Shown: in pieces, positions 25,261 to 36,003 of the stretch
Position numbering within the stretch: the first letter of the stretch is position 1
Layout of the letters: each line of letters opens with the position of its first letter
From: Glossina fuscipes
Lineage: Eukaryota; Arthropoda; Insecta; Diptera; Glossinidae
DNA: 64,000 nucleotides
Direction: 5' to 3'
NCBI RefSeq assembly: GCF_014805625.2
Contig: NW_023998455.1
Location: 2,356,504-2,420,503, forward strand
The notes under the pieces: model-generated
What the model saw: only the letters and a program-made list of their open reading frames with translations
Database searches by the model: none
What the model was told of the DNA's origin: nothing
Program-made: the position numbers and the translations under genes

Positions 25261-25899
25261 AAGCGCTTTCCCTGAACGATTGGTTTACATGCATGTAAGC
25301 GTGTCTTTCGACTCATTTGGTTTATTTTCAATACCAATCCGCGCAGAAGAACGTTCAACACAGCTTCAATTTTATTAACCGTTTACGTCACAAAGACGGA
25401 CGGACATACTTAAATCGATTCGACGATTGATTGATGAAGAAAATATATATTTTATTGGAATTCTGAAGCTTTCTTTCGGATATTATGGACTATATGGCGA
25501 CTGCATCGATCGGTGATGTTTGTGAAGCATTAAAAAGCAGGCTCTGCAGTAATTTTAAGAATGAACTATCCGGGGGAATAGTAATGCAATGGTTTTCGTG
25601 GCAATGATTGGGGCTTGCGTGGAGGGAGGCTCACAGATGTTATATGTAATATCTTATATAATCAAAATATTATTACATTAAACACTCTAAGGGATAGATT
25701 TACAATTTTCAACTTACCTAAGCTATAATTTTATTTTTATTCTTATATCGAATGTGAAGGAAAAGTTTTAAGTATAAGTTTTACGGTTTAAAGTGAAGAG
25801 TTATAAGCCACAAGTCATTCGTTAAGGTAAACACGGATAGACAGTTAGAGAGATAGGGCGATGAGTGCTTAGGCATTAACTTGTGAAGAGTGTGAATAC
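25261..25899. other. No gene seen
   Basis: A 'gacggacggacata' tract near 25397 marks another decayed piece of the dispersed family. Nothing else can be supported. Confidence 0.4.
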
Positions 25900-26440
25900 A
25901 GTCAAGTCTCCTAAAGCAATTTTCTTATAACGCGTAGCGAAAAGTGGGACACTTCTCCATTAACCTCTAATGCATAGTCGTTGTGATTGCCACGAAATTA
26001 TGTTCGCTTCTTCGTACTTTAAGCCTAAAAATATTGCAAATTTTTTATTTTGAACTTTTGTCATTGTTTCTGGTCGACGTTCTTCTCTATGATGTCATAG
26101 ATTAAGCCTTACAACCCGATGGCGCGGGGAATCACTGATGACAGGTCACAGGTCACCATATGTTTCTGCCAAGTAACTATAAAACCAGTTTTGTAAATAA
26201 TTAATTTTATGACAATTGAACGATGACAATGTCAGACTATGACGATACGATGTCCGCATAAGGCGGAGCGAAAATTGAGACAATTCTCCCATAAGCGTTA
26301 CTCCATAGACAAAATCAAACGGCTAATGACTGCCAAAGCGTTGTTTGCTTGTTAATATGTTGCCTCTAAAAAATATTTTATAAACCGTTTACCTTGAACT
26401 TTGTTGTTGCTTCTAATCAATTCTATTCGTTATCTTGTCA
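25900..26440 (+). repeat. Degenerate direct duplication, spacing about 325 bp
   Basis: Segment 25915-26085 and segment 26240-26425 share, in order, 'aaaa(g/t)tg(g)gac', 'ttctcc', 'cataa'-like text, 'aaaaatatt', 'aacttt' and 'ttgtttct' or 'ttgcttct'. Identity is modest. This may be the outer part of the tandem array that follows. Confidence 0.4.
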
Positions 26441-26859
26441 TCGTTTAAGTTCTAACAATAAAATAATTAACGAGTCTTCTTATAAGGAGCTTTTCGTGCA
26501 ACAACCCTTTAATTAATCGAGTGACTTGAGAAATGTATCTATGGCTGCATTTATTCGACCTATTAATTCCAGTTAACAGTGGATTTTCATACAAATGCAC
26601 AAACAACAAAACATTGCTTTGATTTAATTTATTCTACGATTATGTTTAATTGTGTTCAGATGTTAAACGTAATAAAGCACTTTTCACTTACTCCATGTAA
26701 TACACTAGTGATCTGTTTAATACTTATTTTTATATGAGTCTCTTATAATGTGATTTCCATGTACCACAGCAATGTTTTCCATATAAAATGATTTGATGAT
26801 GAATTTAATCTCATTTGTCTTAATTCGTGGGAAAGGATTTTCTGAGTTCTACTAATTTT
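26441..26859. other. No gene seen; possible array edge
   Basis: The text 'gatttccatgtaccacagc' near 26751 resembles the repeat unit of the next array, so decayed units may extend left of it. Confidence 0.35.
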
Positions 26860-27665
26860 GGCTTTAACATAAAACCGTTTCCAATAAACGCGGCATTCGC
26901 TCTCCTCATAAACCGGTATAATTTAATAATTTTTATTCGGTTCACTTAAAGCGGTTTGCGGTTAGGATGTGTTTCCTGGAGTGAATTAACTATGTCTTGC
27001 ATATAATACGTTTTCCATGTAAGCCGGCAGTGGCAACTCTAAAACCCCACAATGGATTCAGTGTAAAGCGGTACAATTTAATCTAAATTGCCTTAGCGGG
27101 TCTTCCATTGAGCAGAATGTATTTTCTGGACTGAATTAAAATTGAATTTCATATAACACGGTTTCCATTTAAGGCAGCAATGGCATCCCTAAAATCCGGG
27201 AATTATGTTCATATAAAACGACATAATTTTATATGATTTAACTTAGGGGAATTTCCATTGAACACGGTATCTGCAGTATGTATTTCCTGAATTGATATTG
27301 AATTTCATATAACACGGTTTCCAGTTAACATGGAATTGAGACCTTTAAACAGCTATTGTGGCTTCCATATGAAGCGGTATGATTTAATGTGAATCATCGT
27401 AGTAGGCTTCCAAATGAACACGGATCCCATACAACATATTTTGCGAGGTGCATTAAGCCTGAGTTTCATATAGCACGGTTTCCATGTAAGCCGGTAGTGA
27501 AATTTCTAAGAAGCGGCTGTGCTTTCCATGTAAAGCGGTATAATAAAATTTGATTTGTTTGAGTTCTTGCCTTCCCTTAAGATGCTTTTCACAACATGCA
27601 TTTTCTGAGCTGAATTTATTCTGAGTTTCGTATGAAACGATTCTCACATAACGCGGTGCGACTTG
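26860..27665 (+). repeat. Tandem array of about 155-bp units
   Basis: Units can be placed by a block close to 'tttcatataacacggtttcc' followed by 'atgtaagccgg'-like text. They occur near 26865, 26997, 27150, 27303, 27465 and 27628, so spacing is about 132-163 bp. A second block with 'aaagcggtataatttaat'-like text recurs about 90 bp later in each unit. The units are diverged, consistent with an old satellite-like array. No protein is encoded. Confidence 0.7.
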
Positions 27666-29069
27666 GTTGCATTAGAACAAACTTGACTGCATTCATTACT
27701 TATAATAAATTTTAGGGGTAAAGCGTAACAAAACGAGCTAAGGGTTCAAAGCTTATAATTTTTATGTGAACAATTACTTCTAAGGGAATATATTATTCAG
27801 TTAACTGAACTGATCTCGTGAGTGAAGCTAACTTAATGCGAAAAAACTGTAGATAATATATTACAAGAGTGGCAAGGATTTAAATGAATGTGCAAACGAA
27901 CAAACGGACGGACGGACAGACACTGCTAAATGCACATCACTATTTTGGTCGGCTGGTTTTAGGCTTTGCAAATATTTACACGCTCTTGACTGTAATCATA
28001 AACAAAACAACGCATACGCAACGTTTTTATAAACTCGCGTGTAATTCGTCTTGTTTCGCACCCGTGCGCCTTCTTCCACATGAACTATATTAATAAAAAT
28101 TCATTTTCATTTCAACTTGTTATATTATTCTGCGTGTTAGCGTATGTGTTTAGCTGTGCGTTTGTTTGTTTATTTATTTATTTTTATTTTTTGTTATTTG
28201 CATTTCTGTTTCTTTGTTGCTGTTGTGCGGTTTTTATTGAAATTCTTTTTCTTTTATTTTTGTTACCCGTAGGATTTTATTTACATTTTTTTCTTTTGTT
28301 TTTCGAACCTTTTCTTTTACGTTTAGTTAAAGACCTTTTTTCAAGCCAGTTTCAGTTTGAATATCTGAATACACTTGCATATATGTATATATACGCATAT
28401 ATATATTCTACTGTGATCAAAAAATAAGATGAATTGATTCATGAAATGAAAAAAATTTGTTCTTGTCGTGATAAAAGAAATCCAGAATGCACGATACCGT
28501 GAGAGAGTGAAATAAAACCGTCCACGTCACCTTGATTTTTAAGTGACTTTGGCGGGGCTTCTCAGGCTTAGTTCGCATTTTGCCCCATGTTCACTGGATT
28601 CGTTGATTGTTTTCGGATCGTATGTATAAATCCTAGTTTCTTCTCTTGTGACGAAGCTTAATAGGTAAAAATTGCGCGAAATGATGATTAGTCCATGTCA
28701 AAAAAAAAAAAAAAAAAAAAAAAAAGAAATAAGAATATCATCATCTGGTCGCGGTAGTCAGAAAACAATTTTTCGCAGATATAGTGCCAATGGAAAAACT
28801 CACTTTTTTATACTTATATACAACGTCTCTCTTTCACAGACACTCGGAGAATATCATTCATACGCATAGGCTCGGTAATTGACAAGAAGGACTGAAAATA
28901 TTGACATGAAATTCTGCATAGACATTAAGAAAAGTACTATCAACTCACAAAAAAAAGAAGAAATTTATGATCTCGTAGCACATGGGAAGAGTTAACGCTA
29001 ATCTGTGCATATTGGGTCCAATGCTTAAAGCTTTTAGTCTTTGAATTTATTTCTCTGATGAAGTTAATT
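27666..29069. other. AT-rich stretch, no gene
   Basis: A T-rich block at 28160-28330 keeps a + frame open for 115 codons, but the translation is mostly F, L and C and is a composition effect. A poly-A run lies at about 28700-28725. A (GACG)n tract is at 27900-27920. Confidence 0.5.
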
Positions 29070-29170
29070 TTAATATTAATAACAATAATAATTATAACAA
29101 TAACAACAACAATACTAATAATAACAATAACAGCAATAACAACAATAATAATAACAATAATAACAAAAAA
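29070..29170 (+). repeat. (AAT/AAC)n microsatellite
   Basis: Interrupted AAT and AAC triplets run for about 100 bp. A shorter similar tract lies at 29935-30000. Confidence 0.8.
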
Positions 29171-29175
29171 GAAAG

Positions 29176-29865
29176 TTATATCCGGCGGGGGCTGAATCTC
29201 GCATACCCACCACTATGTTTTTCGCATTCTACTCTCCAAGTTCTTTTATTCGATACCCATATCGCTGGCATTATTAAGAAAAAATTAATCGCGGTGCTTA
29301 TCATATTCATTTAAAAATTAACCCATTTTTAGACAGACAATACACCTTCATTTCGGGAGTGTATAAAATAGTTTTAAACATTGGCTCTTGTTTGCTTTAT
29401 GACAAATAAACATTAAATTTCAAAAAAGTGAAAAAAATTAAATTTAATTATTTGCAAGCGTGTGTGGGCACAGTCGATTGGTTCCATTTTTGAATCTACG
29501 AAGTCAAGTGTCTCATAAAGCCAATGCGGAAAATTGCAGCCTTCCAACTTTAATAATTTTCCCAAAAAGCGAGCAAAAATTCAAAAATTTTTGTTAGAAA
29601 AGATTGAGTTGCGTTCAGTTTACGCCCAACTGAGTGCTTTTGCTTTGACCAGTTTGTCCCATTTTTAATACCAACCTGCGTACAGAAACTTTCAATGTTT
29701 CTACAAAATTTGAAGTCGATATTTTCATTTTTTTGAGACCAGGAAAGTGTCAACAACACACATAATACAGACGCATAGACGGACAGACATGGCTAGATTA
29801 ACTCAGGATTTCACGCTGATCAAGAATATATGTACCTTATAGGGTCTCTGAAACTTCCTTTTGAT
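29176..29865 (+). mobile_element. Mini-me-like element with conserved core
   Basis: It starts with 'tatccggcgggggctgaat' and 'atacccaccact', the same type of start as 41240 ('cggaggtggccga', 'atacccaccct'). The end, 29775-29850, reads 'gacggacagacatggctag', then 'ctgatcaagaatatatgta', then 'tatagggtctctgaaact'. That is the reverse orientation of the (TA)n-core-(GTCY)n layout. This is the most recognisable core in the window. Confidence 0.75.
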
Positions 29866-31170
29866 TGTTACATATATTATGGAAAAAAAAAACAAAATGA
29901 GTATAACCCCATCTTACCCCAGTAGTGGGTAACCATAACAACAATAGTGATAATAATAGAGATAACAACAGTAACAACAATAATATCAATAACAATAATA
30001 GAAAGGAACCTCATCTTTTGGATAGATCGCGACGCGATAGGTTCACACTTTGCAATAGAGATGCGTTGAGGGAGGCCATGTTTGTACTCTTTCAGCATCA
30101 TAAACTGCAGTGTCAGATTTAATAGGTTCCTTACCATAAGCCGTGAGCCATGAGCCTAAGCAAAGTTGCATAGCTTCTATATACAATGTCTAGTGGGAGC
30201 ATTCTCCCGGCAGCAAAAATTAACTGAATGCTCTTAAATTGGGAAAAATTTTGGAAATTCTTGCACACAGATCGTTGTTAATAATGTGCTAGATCGGTTA
30301 ACGGCCGCGTCCACATTGCAACATAATTTGAAAACAATCCCTCCGTTGTTCGTTACTGATAAACTACAGTGGACATATACTGTATACTGTATGAAGATGA
30401 AAACGATCAGCCACGCCCATTTAATATTATAGTCTGTGGAAATTTACTTTTTCCGTTCTTTTTTTTACGTCACTTATATGGCTAAGGTACAACATTTCAT
30501 ATTCACATACACCTTGTTTGGATAAACTATGCACGACTTCCAGTAAAAGATACGGGATTCCTTTCTGTCTATGCGCTTGTCCTGCTCATCGTGATAAGAT
30601 TCGTTGTAAACAGGCTATGGTTAAATAAAAAATTCACCATATTTTTTGTTCACAATATTACATATGTATATATCTGTGTGCATTTGTGTGTGAATATGAA
30701 TGTACAGCGCTTAGTGCTCTACTTTTCATTTGCTCCATTCCATTTACTTCTTGTTTATGACATAAGCCCGCCGTTATTTGTTTCTCCCAATGAACAAAAA
30801 AAACAATTTTTTCTTTCTCATCGTATTCATGACGTTTCACTTATGCATATGTTTATGTAAATACACGGTATTGTTTTTACGCATAATAGTAAAACGTAGC
30901 GGGTTTTCATTGAGACCGATTCTATATAGTTTTTTAATTTCAATGATTGTTTTTTTTTTTTTAACATTTATTGTTGCTCGGATTTATTTGTGGTTTTCAG
31001 TCAAGCATCAAGCATATGAAAGTCGATCGTTAATAAATTATTTTAATGAATTTTTTAAACGTTTTGCTTTTCTTTTTTTTTTTAAGTTAAAAACGACCTA
31101 CGTGATACTCATTCTAGAGAGCCGCGGGCTTGTGGAAAAATTTTCATAAAATAATATTATTTTGCTGTTG
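29866..31170. other. No gene; decayed repeat near 30180-30470
   Basis: 'acgatcagccacgccca' at 30404 and nearby text resemble the body of the element at 59640-60020. The remainder has T-rich and A-rich blocks. Overlapping + frames at 30591-31149 are phenylalanine-rich and not credible. Confidence 0.4.
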
Positions 31171-31178
31171 TTGTTAAT

Positions 31179-31198
31179 AAGGAGATATATATCTCCTT
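31179..31198. repeat. 20-bp perfect palindrome
   Basis: The sequence 'aaggagatatatatctcctt' equals its own reverse complement. Confidence 0.9.
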
Positions 31199-31279
31199 TA
31201 CATCTAATTAGGGGACGGTTAGAGAACATTGGGGAAAGAGTGGGGAAAGAGAACCTAAAAGGGAGCGGTCGCAGCTTAA

Positions 31280-31394
31280 TACACCAAAAAAACTTACACC
31301 AAAAAATCCTATACCAAAAAATCTTGCACCAAAAAAGTGTTCGTTTTTTTGGAGTTCGATTTTTTGGTGCAAGTCTTTTGGTGTTAGTTTTTTA
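31280..31394. repeat. 15-bp repeat array in inverted halves
   Basis: Four direct units close to 'acaccaaaaaatctt' (15 bp) run from 31280 to about 31340. Then reversed units, 'ttttttggagttcga' and 'ttttttggtgcaagtc', run to 31394. The core arms 31323-31336 and 31360-31373 pair perfectly over 14 bp, so the array can fold into a hairpin. Confidence 0.8.
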
Positions 31395-31399
31395 ATAAG

Positions 31400-31516
31400 T
31401 GTGTGCCGCATTGGTAAGAGTGGGCCGCTACCGTCTGAACACAAACCACATTAAGATTTGAAAACGCGAAGAACGACCTGCAAGTCGCGGCTCTTATCTG
31501 TTCGCCTACACGACAG
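31400..31516 (-). mobile_element. tRNA-headed SINE-like copy S9, reversed and short
   Basis: On the - strand from 31516 the head reads 'taggcgaacagataagagcc' then 'gcgacttgcaggtcg', nearly the same as the head of the reversed copy at 8412. The body is short and ends next to the inverted 15-bp array. Confidence 0.5.
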
Positions 31517-31639
31517 ATAGCTTGAGAGAGGAAGAAAGGTGCAGACATTTTTAACATACAGGCCAGTTAGTAGGCCCAATGCAGTAAGGATAAATATGAA
31601 CTTTCTCCAATCTATTTTTCCTGTTCTGCCGGTCATCTA

Positions 31640-32660
31640 ATCTTCTGGTCAGTTGTATTTCCTTTCGCCTCATCCTCGGTGTTAACGCATGGAACTGTTT
31701 TATCATTCATTAATTTTTTTTTTTGACTATTCGCCTCTTTCGTTTGTCCGTCAATCTCTCTGTTCCTTTATGGAACTGGTTCACCTGATCTTTTGTTCGT
31801 TGGCTTTTCTTAGAATTCTTCTTTGTGCCTTTAGTTTATCTTTCGTTTTCCTTTGACATTATAATCGCTTGTCGTCCCGTCGTTTTGTGCTCTCATTCAT
31901 TTGCTATTTCCATCATTGTTGCTATCTCTTGTCATTTGTTTTCTCCGTCCGGCTGCTTATTCTTGCGTTTGCGAATCCATTCAGTTACGCGGTCTTGCTT
32001 TGCAGATCGTTCCTGCCTCTGTTGGTCTGTCTTTCATACCTTACTTACCTATTCCGTCCTCTGCTTTGTGTTTGCCATTCCCGTCATTGATACTGCAAGC
32101 AGCTTCGTCTTCTATATGCTTTTTATCTACTGTTCTTCTTCTTACCGCATTCTATCTCTGTCCATGTAAATGTCTATGCATCCGTTTGTGTACGTTGCAA
32201 GTTAAGTCTATCCGTCCATTCGGCATTTTGGTTTCCGTTCATCCACCTTTCCTTACCTTCGTTCTCCGTACCTCATTGTATCCAATATTCCGCTTGCCAT
32301 CTCAGCATCTGATCTTCTCTCTCTTTATCTTTTCGTTTCATACTGCAGATGTCTGTCTTCTCTGTATGTCTTCTCTGTCGGCTTTGTCTCCTCTTAGTCT
32401 TTCGTACACTATACTTGTATCATACAAATGTTTACCCATCACTTCGCCTGTTCTTTCTTCCATATATATTTTCCGTTTTCGTCATTCACGCAAAAGGCAG
32501 ATTCTTCTTCTATTTACCTGCTCTCACGATCTCTCTATCACATAGAAATGCTTATACACATATCAGTCGATCGTTTCTTCCTCTCATGAAGATCTGTTCT
32601 ATCGTTCTTCCATACTCTCCATGCAAACACTTAATCATCCCTGCGACTTGCTTTCATTAG
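31640..32660 (+). repeat. Pyrimidine-rich degenerate 16-bp array
   Basis: The + strand is strongly C/T-biased. In places units of 15-16 bp can be laid end to end, for example 'gttcatccacctttcc', 'gtacctcattgtatcc', 'gttcctgcctctgttg' and 'gtctgtctttcatacc'. All three + frames stay open for long runs, including one of 214 codons. That pattern is expected when one strand lacks purines and is not evidence of coding. Confidence 0.6.
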
Positions 32661-33482
<822 letters not shown>

Positions 33483-34039
33483 AATTTCTTTGAAATTTCT
33501 TTGGTAACTTCTTTGCTATATTCTTCTATCTCTCTTTGCAGTCTGAACCTTAATATGCAAGCAACGTTGATATCTTCCATTTAAGTTTCTCGGTTTTAAG
33601 TGTGTAAGCAATTCTTGTACACTTAAGGAGTCTTTGATATCTACCGCACATAGTTATTTCAGGGACTTATCGAGTTCAGCAGAATAGTAGTTGAGAGCCT
33701 TTTTGCCCAATGCGTAATTTTATAGGTTTACTTTGCTCGAGGAAAATGTGAGAGATTGAGGTTATAGGGCATAAGCAGAACACTTAGGGTCAAAGTATCC
33801 AAGATCTTTCTATAGATAATAGATTTCTTAACATTAGAAGAGAACGAGAGAAAATTAATGCTTGAGCTGAGTTCGTGTAACATAACTTAGCTTAGCTGGT
33901 CATCGTTAATATCTTGCCGATGCTCGCCGTTCGGCATTGATTTCTTTTTTGTTCGCCAATGCTCACGAATGCCATATGTACATTTATACTTTTCCCTTGT
34001 GCTTGTCCCCGATCGATTATAAGGTATGCTTAACTTCGC
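33483..34039. other. No gene seen
   Basis: AT-rich sequence leading into the next array. Confidence 0.4.
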
Positions 34040-34370
34040 CCGTGCATTTGTTTTGTCGAATGATAAGATGTACCCGATTTCTTCGCGTCAATTGGTCAGA
34101 TGTACGCGACTTCGCCTACGCGTCTGCCTTCCTTTATTTTGTCGTTTGATCAGATATACGCGACCTTGCCTCTACTCTCGTCCTCATTTATTTTGCCTAT
34201 TGATCAGATATACGCGACTTCGTCTCTTCGTTCGTTTTCATCTATTTCGTCAATTGGTCGCTACTTCGCCAACGCGTTCGTTCTCGTTTTTTGTTTGTCG
34301 CTCGATACGACGTCGTGTACGCGACTTCGCATGCGCGTTTGTTTTCGTTTATTTTGCAGTTTACCTCTCG
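34040..34370 (+). repeat. 54-bp tandem array
   Basis: Units containing 'gatcagatatacgcgacttc' or close variants start near 34093, 34148, 34202, 34256 and 34312, giving a period of 54-56 bp. Each continues with 'cgttcgtttt'-like text and 'tattttgtc'. The block is rich in CG dinucleotides compared with its surroundings. Open frames across it arise from the repeat. Confidence 0.75.
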
Positions 34371-35399
34371 CGTCCTCAATATAGTTGGTAGTTTCTCTGC
34401 ATTGTTTAAGAGAAGGCAACAATTTCTCTTCGTATCCCATAGGACAAACAGGCATGTAGAAAGTGTACTTGGATGTATGGTACACAGAGAATGAGGCAAA
34501 CATAATTTTTGTTATATTAACCGATCAGGAATATTTTATCGAATTAATTTAGGTTCGTCTATATATCATTCCCTTTGTCCCCTTTGTCCATGTATTCTTG
34601 TCTTTACAAATGTACTTATGTCTATTCAGAAAATGATTCTCAATTGAGTGGTATAAGAGAAGGGGAATCTATCCGTAAATCGCTTACATACCCGCCCTTG
34701 GTTGCATTTAGCTTATGTTGTATGGCAAGGAGGTCCATCAAATATGGTCCGTATTACATATGGTTTTAAGCATTATAATCCAAAATTCTGCTGCAACCTC
34801 TGACGACAAATTCTAATATTTAACATCTTATGATGGAAAATTGTCTTGAAAAAAACCCTCGTTTTGGATCACATAGATCCATTTTTGAAGTGGTTAGTGC
34901 TTAGAGGGTTCTTTTGAAGAGTAAATCTCTACATGATAATAAAATCTATTGGTAGATACTCTTTAGGTGAATAGTTTAAACGCAATACGTTCTGGATAAA
35001 GAAATAACTTCGCGAACTTTCGTTTTTGTCGGTACCCTTTGATGTATCTTCCATAAACATACAGGCCTATGAAAAGCATATATATATATATGGTAACAAG
35101 ATATGACTTTTGGATTTGTTGAAGCGGTGTAGGGAATTTTAAAGGTCAACCTTTCCCAAAAATAATGTCTCAATTTGATTTAAAAATACCATGAATGCAC
35201 GCCATGCAAACAAAGCGGTAGCGATCAACGCGGTATTGTATGCATAAAGGTTTAGTATAAGTTATAATTTATCGATAAACACTCATACGCCTCATATAAC
35301 CCATTTTGTGTTTCATTTTGTTTCTTTCCTTTTTTTTTTTTTTTAGAAATTCCGCAACCGTACACCGATGTATTGTAACGAAATAGTTAACAGTCCTTA
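34371..35399. other. No gene seen upstream of the KChIP gene
   Basis: No exon-like frame is visible. 'gcaaacaaagcggtagcgat' at 35208 recalls the unit of the array at 26860. Non-coding upstream exons or a promoter of the next gene could lie here but cannot be placed. Confidence 0.35.
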
Positions 35400-35847
35400 A
35401 TAATAAAAAAACAAAAAAAAAAAAACAAAAAGAAAAACAAAAAAACAAAAGGCGCAGCAACAACCACAATAAACTTTTCGCAATCAACTAACTAAACAAA
35501 CGGAAGACAAAAACGAAAAAAAAGGCAAACATTTGTTTTATCGCCATCATCACCGAATACAGACAGTCTAACTAGGCTGAAAGCAAATATTTAACGAATT
35601 TAAGAAAAATCATTAAAGCAACAGAAAAAGAAAAAAAAAATACAAAAACAAAAAAAACTTATTTAATATGCAGTTTAACGGTTAACAACCAGAATAACAC
35701 AAAAATTTATTAACTTAGCCACCTTAAGAACGAGAGAAAAAGAAAACGAGAGAGGGAGAGAGAGAGAGAGCAAATAGAACACCAACACCGAAGTACTCTA
35801 TATATAAGAAAATAAGTAAATAAGCAATAAAATAAAAATAAAGAAAT
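35400..35847 (+). promoter_or_regulatory. Probable 5' leader or promoter region of the KChIP gene
   Basis: The block is very A-rich, as is common in fly 5' leaders. It carries a GAGA-rich tract at about 35745-35771, a kind of site bound by GAGA factor in flies, and a TATA-like 'ctatatataag' at about 35799. An upstream ATG at 35668 opens a five-codon frame if the leader reaches that far. No transcription start can be fixed from sequence alone. Confidence 0.35.
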
Positions 35848-36003
35848 ATGGCCTCACCACCGGAAAGTCCCATTGAAGAGGTGGTCTATGAATTGGAACA
35901 AACACGAGTGCCTAAACCAATACCGGTTGCTTTGGAAGATTTGTGCCGCCAAACGAAATTCACAAAACAGGAAATACGTGTAATGTACCGAGGATTTAAA
36001 ACG
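35848..36003 (+). CDS. CG5890: KChIP coding exon 1
   Basis: Residues 1-52. It starts at ATG 35848, the first ATG of the frame, in 'aagaaatatgg'. It ends at 'aaaacg' before the donor 'gtaagg'. It encodes the variable N-terminus and the first helix. The open frame continues eight codons into the intron and is not exon. Confidence 0.92.

Noticed and set aside
28080..28427. A 115-codon hydrophobic frame resembling a membrane protein
   Set aside because: It is T-rich low-complexity DNA. Runs of F, L and C follow from composition, and there is no splice or homology support.
31901..32545. A 214-codon + strand open frame
   Set aside because: All three + frames are open in the same area because the strand is pyrimidine-rich. 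The translation has no domain and the DNA shows short-unit repetition.
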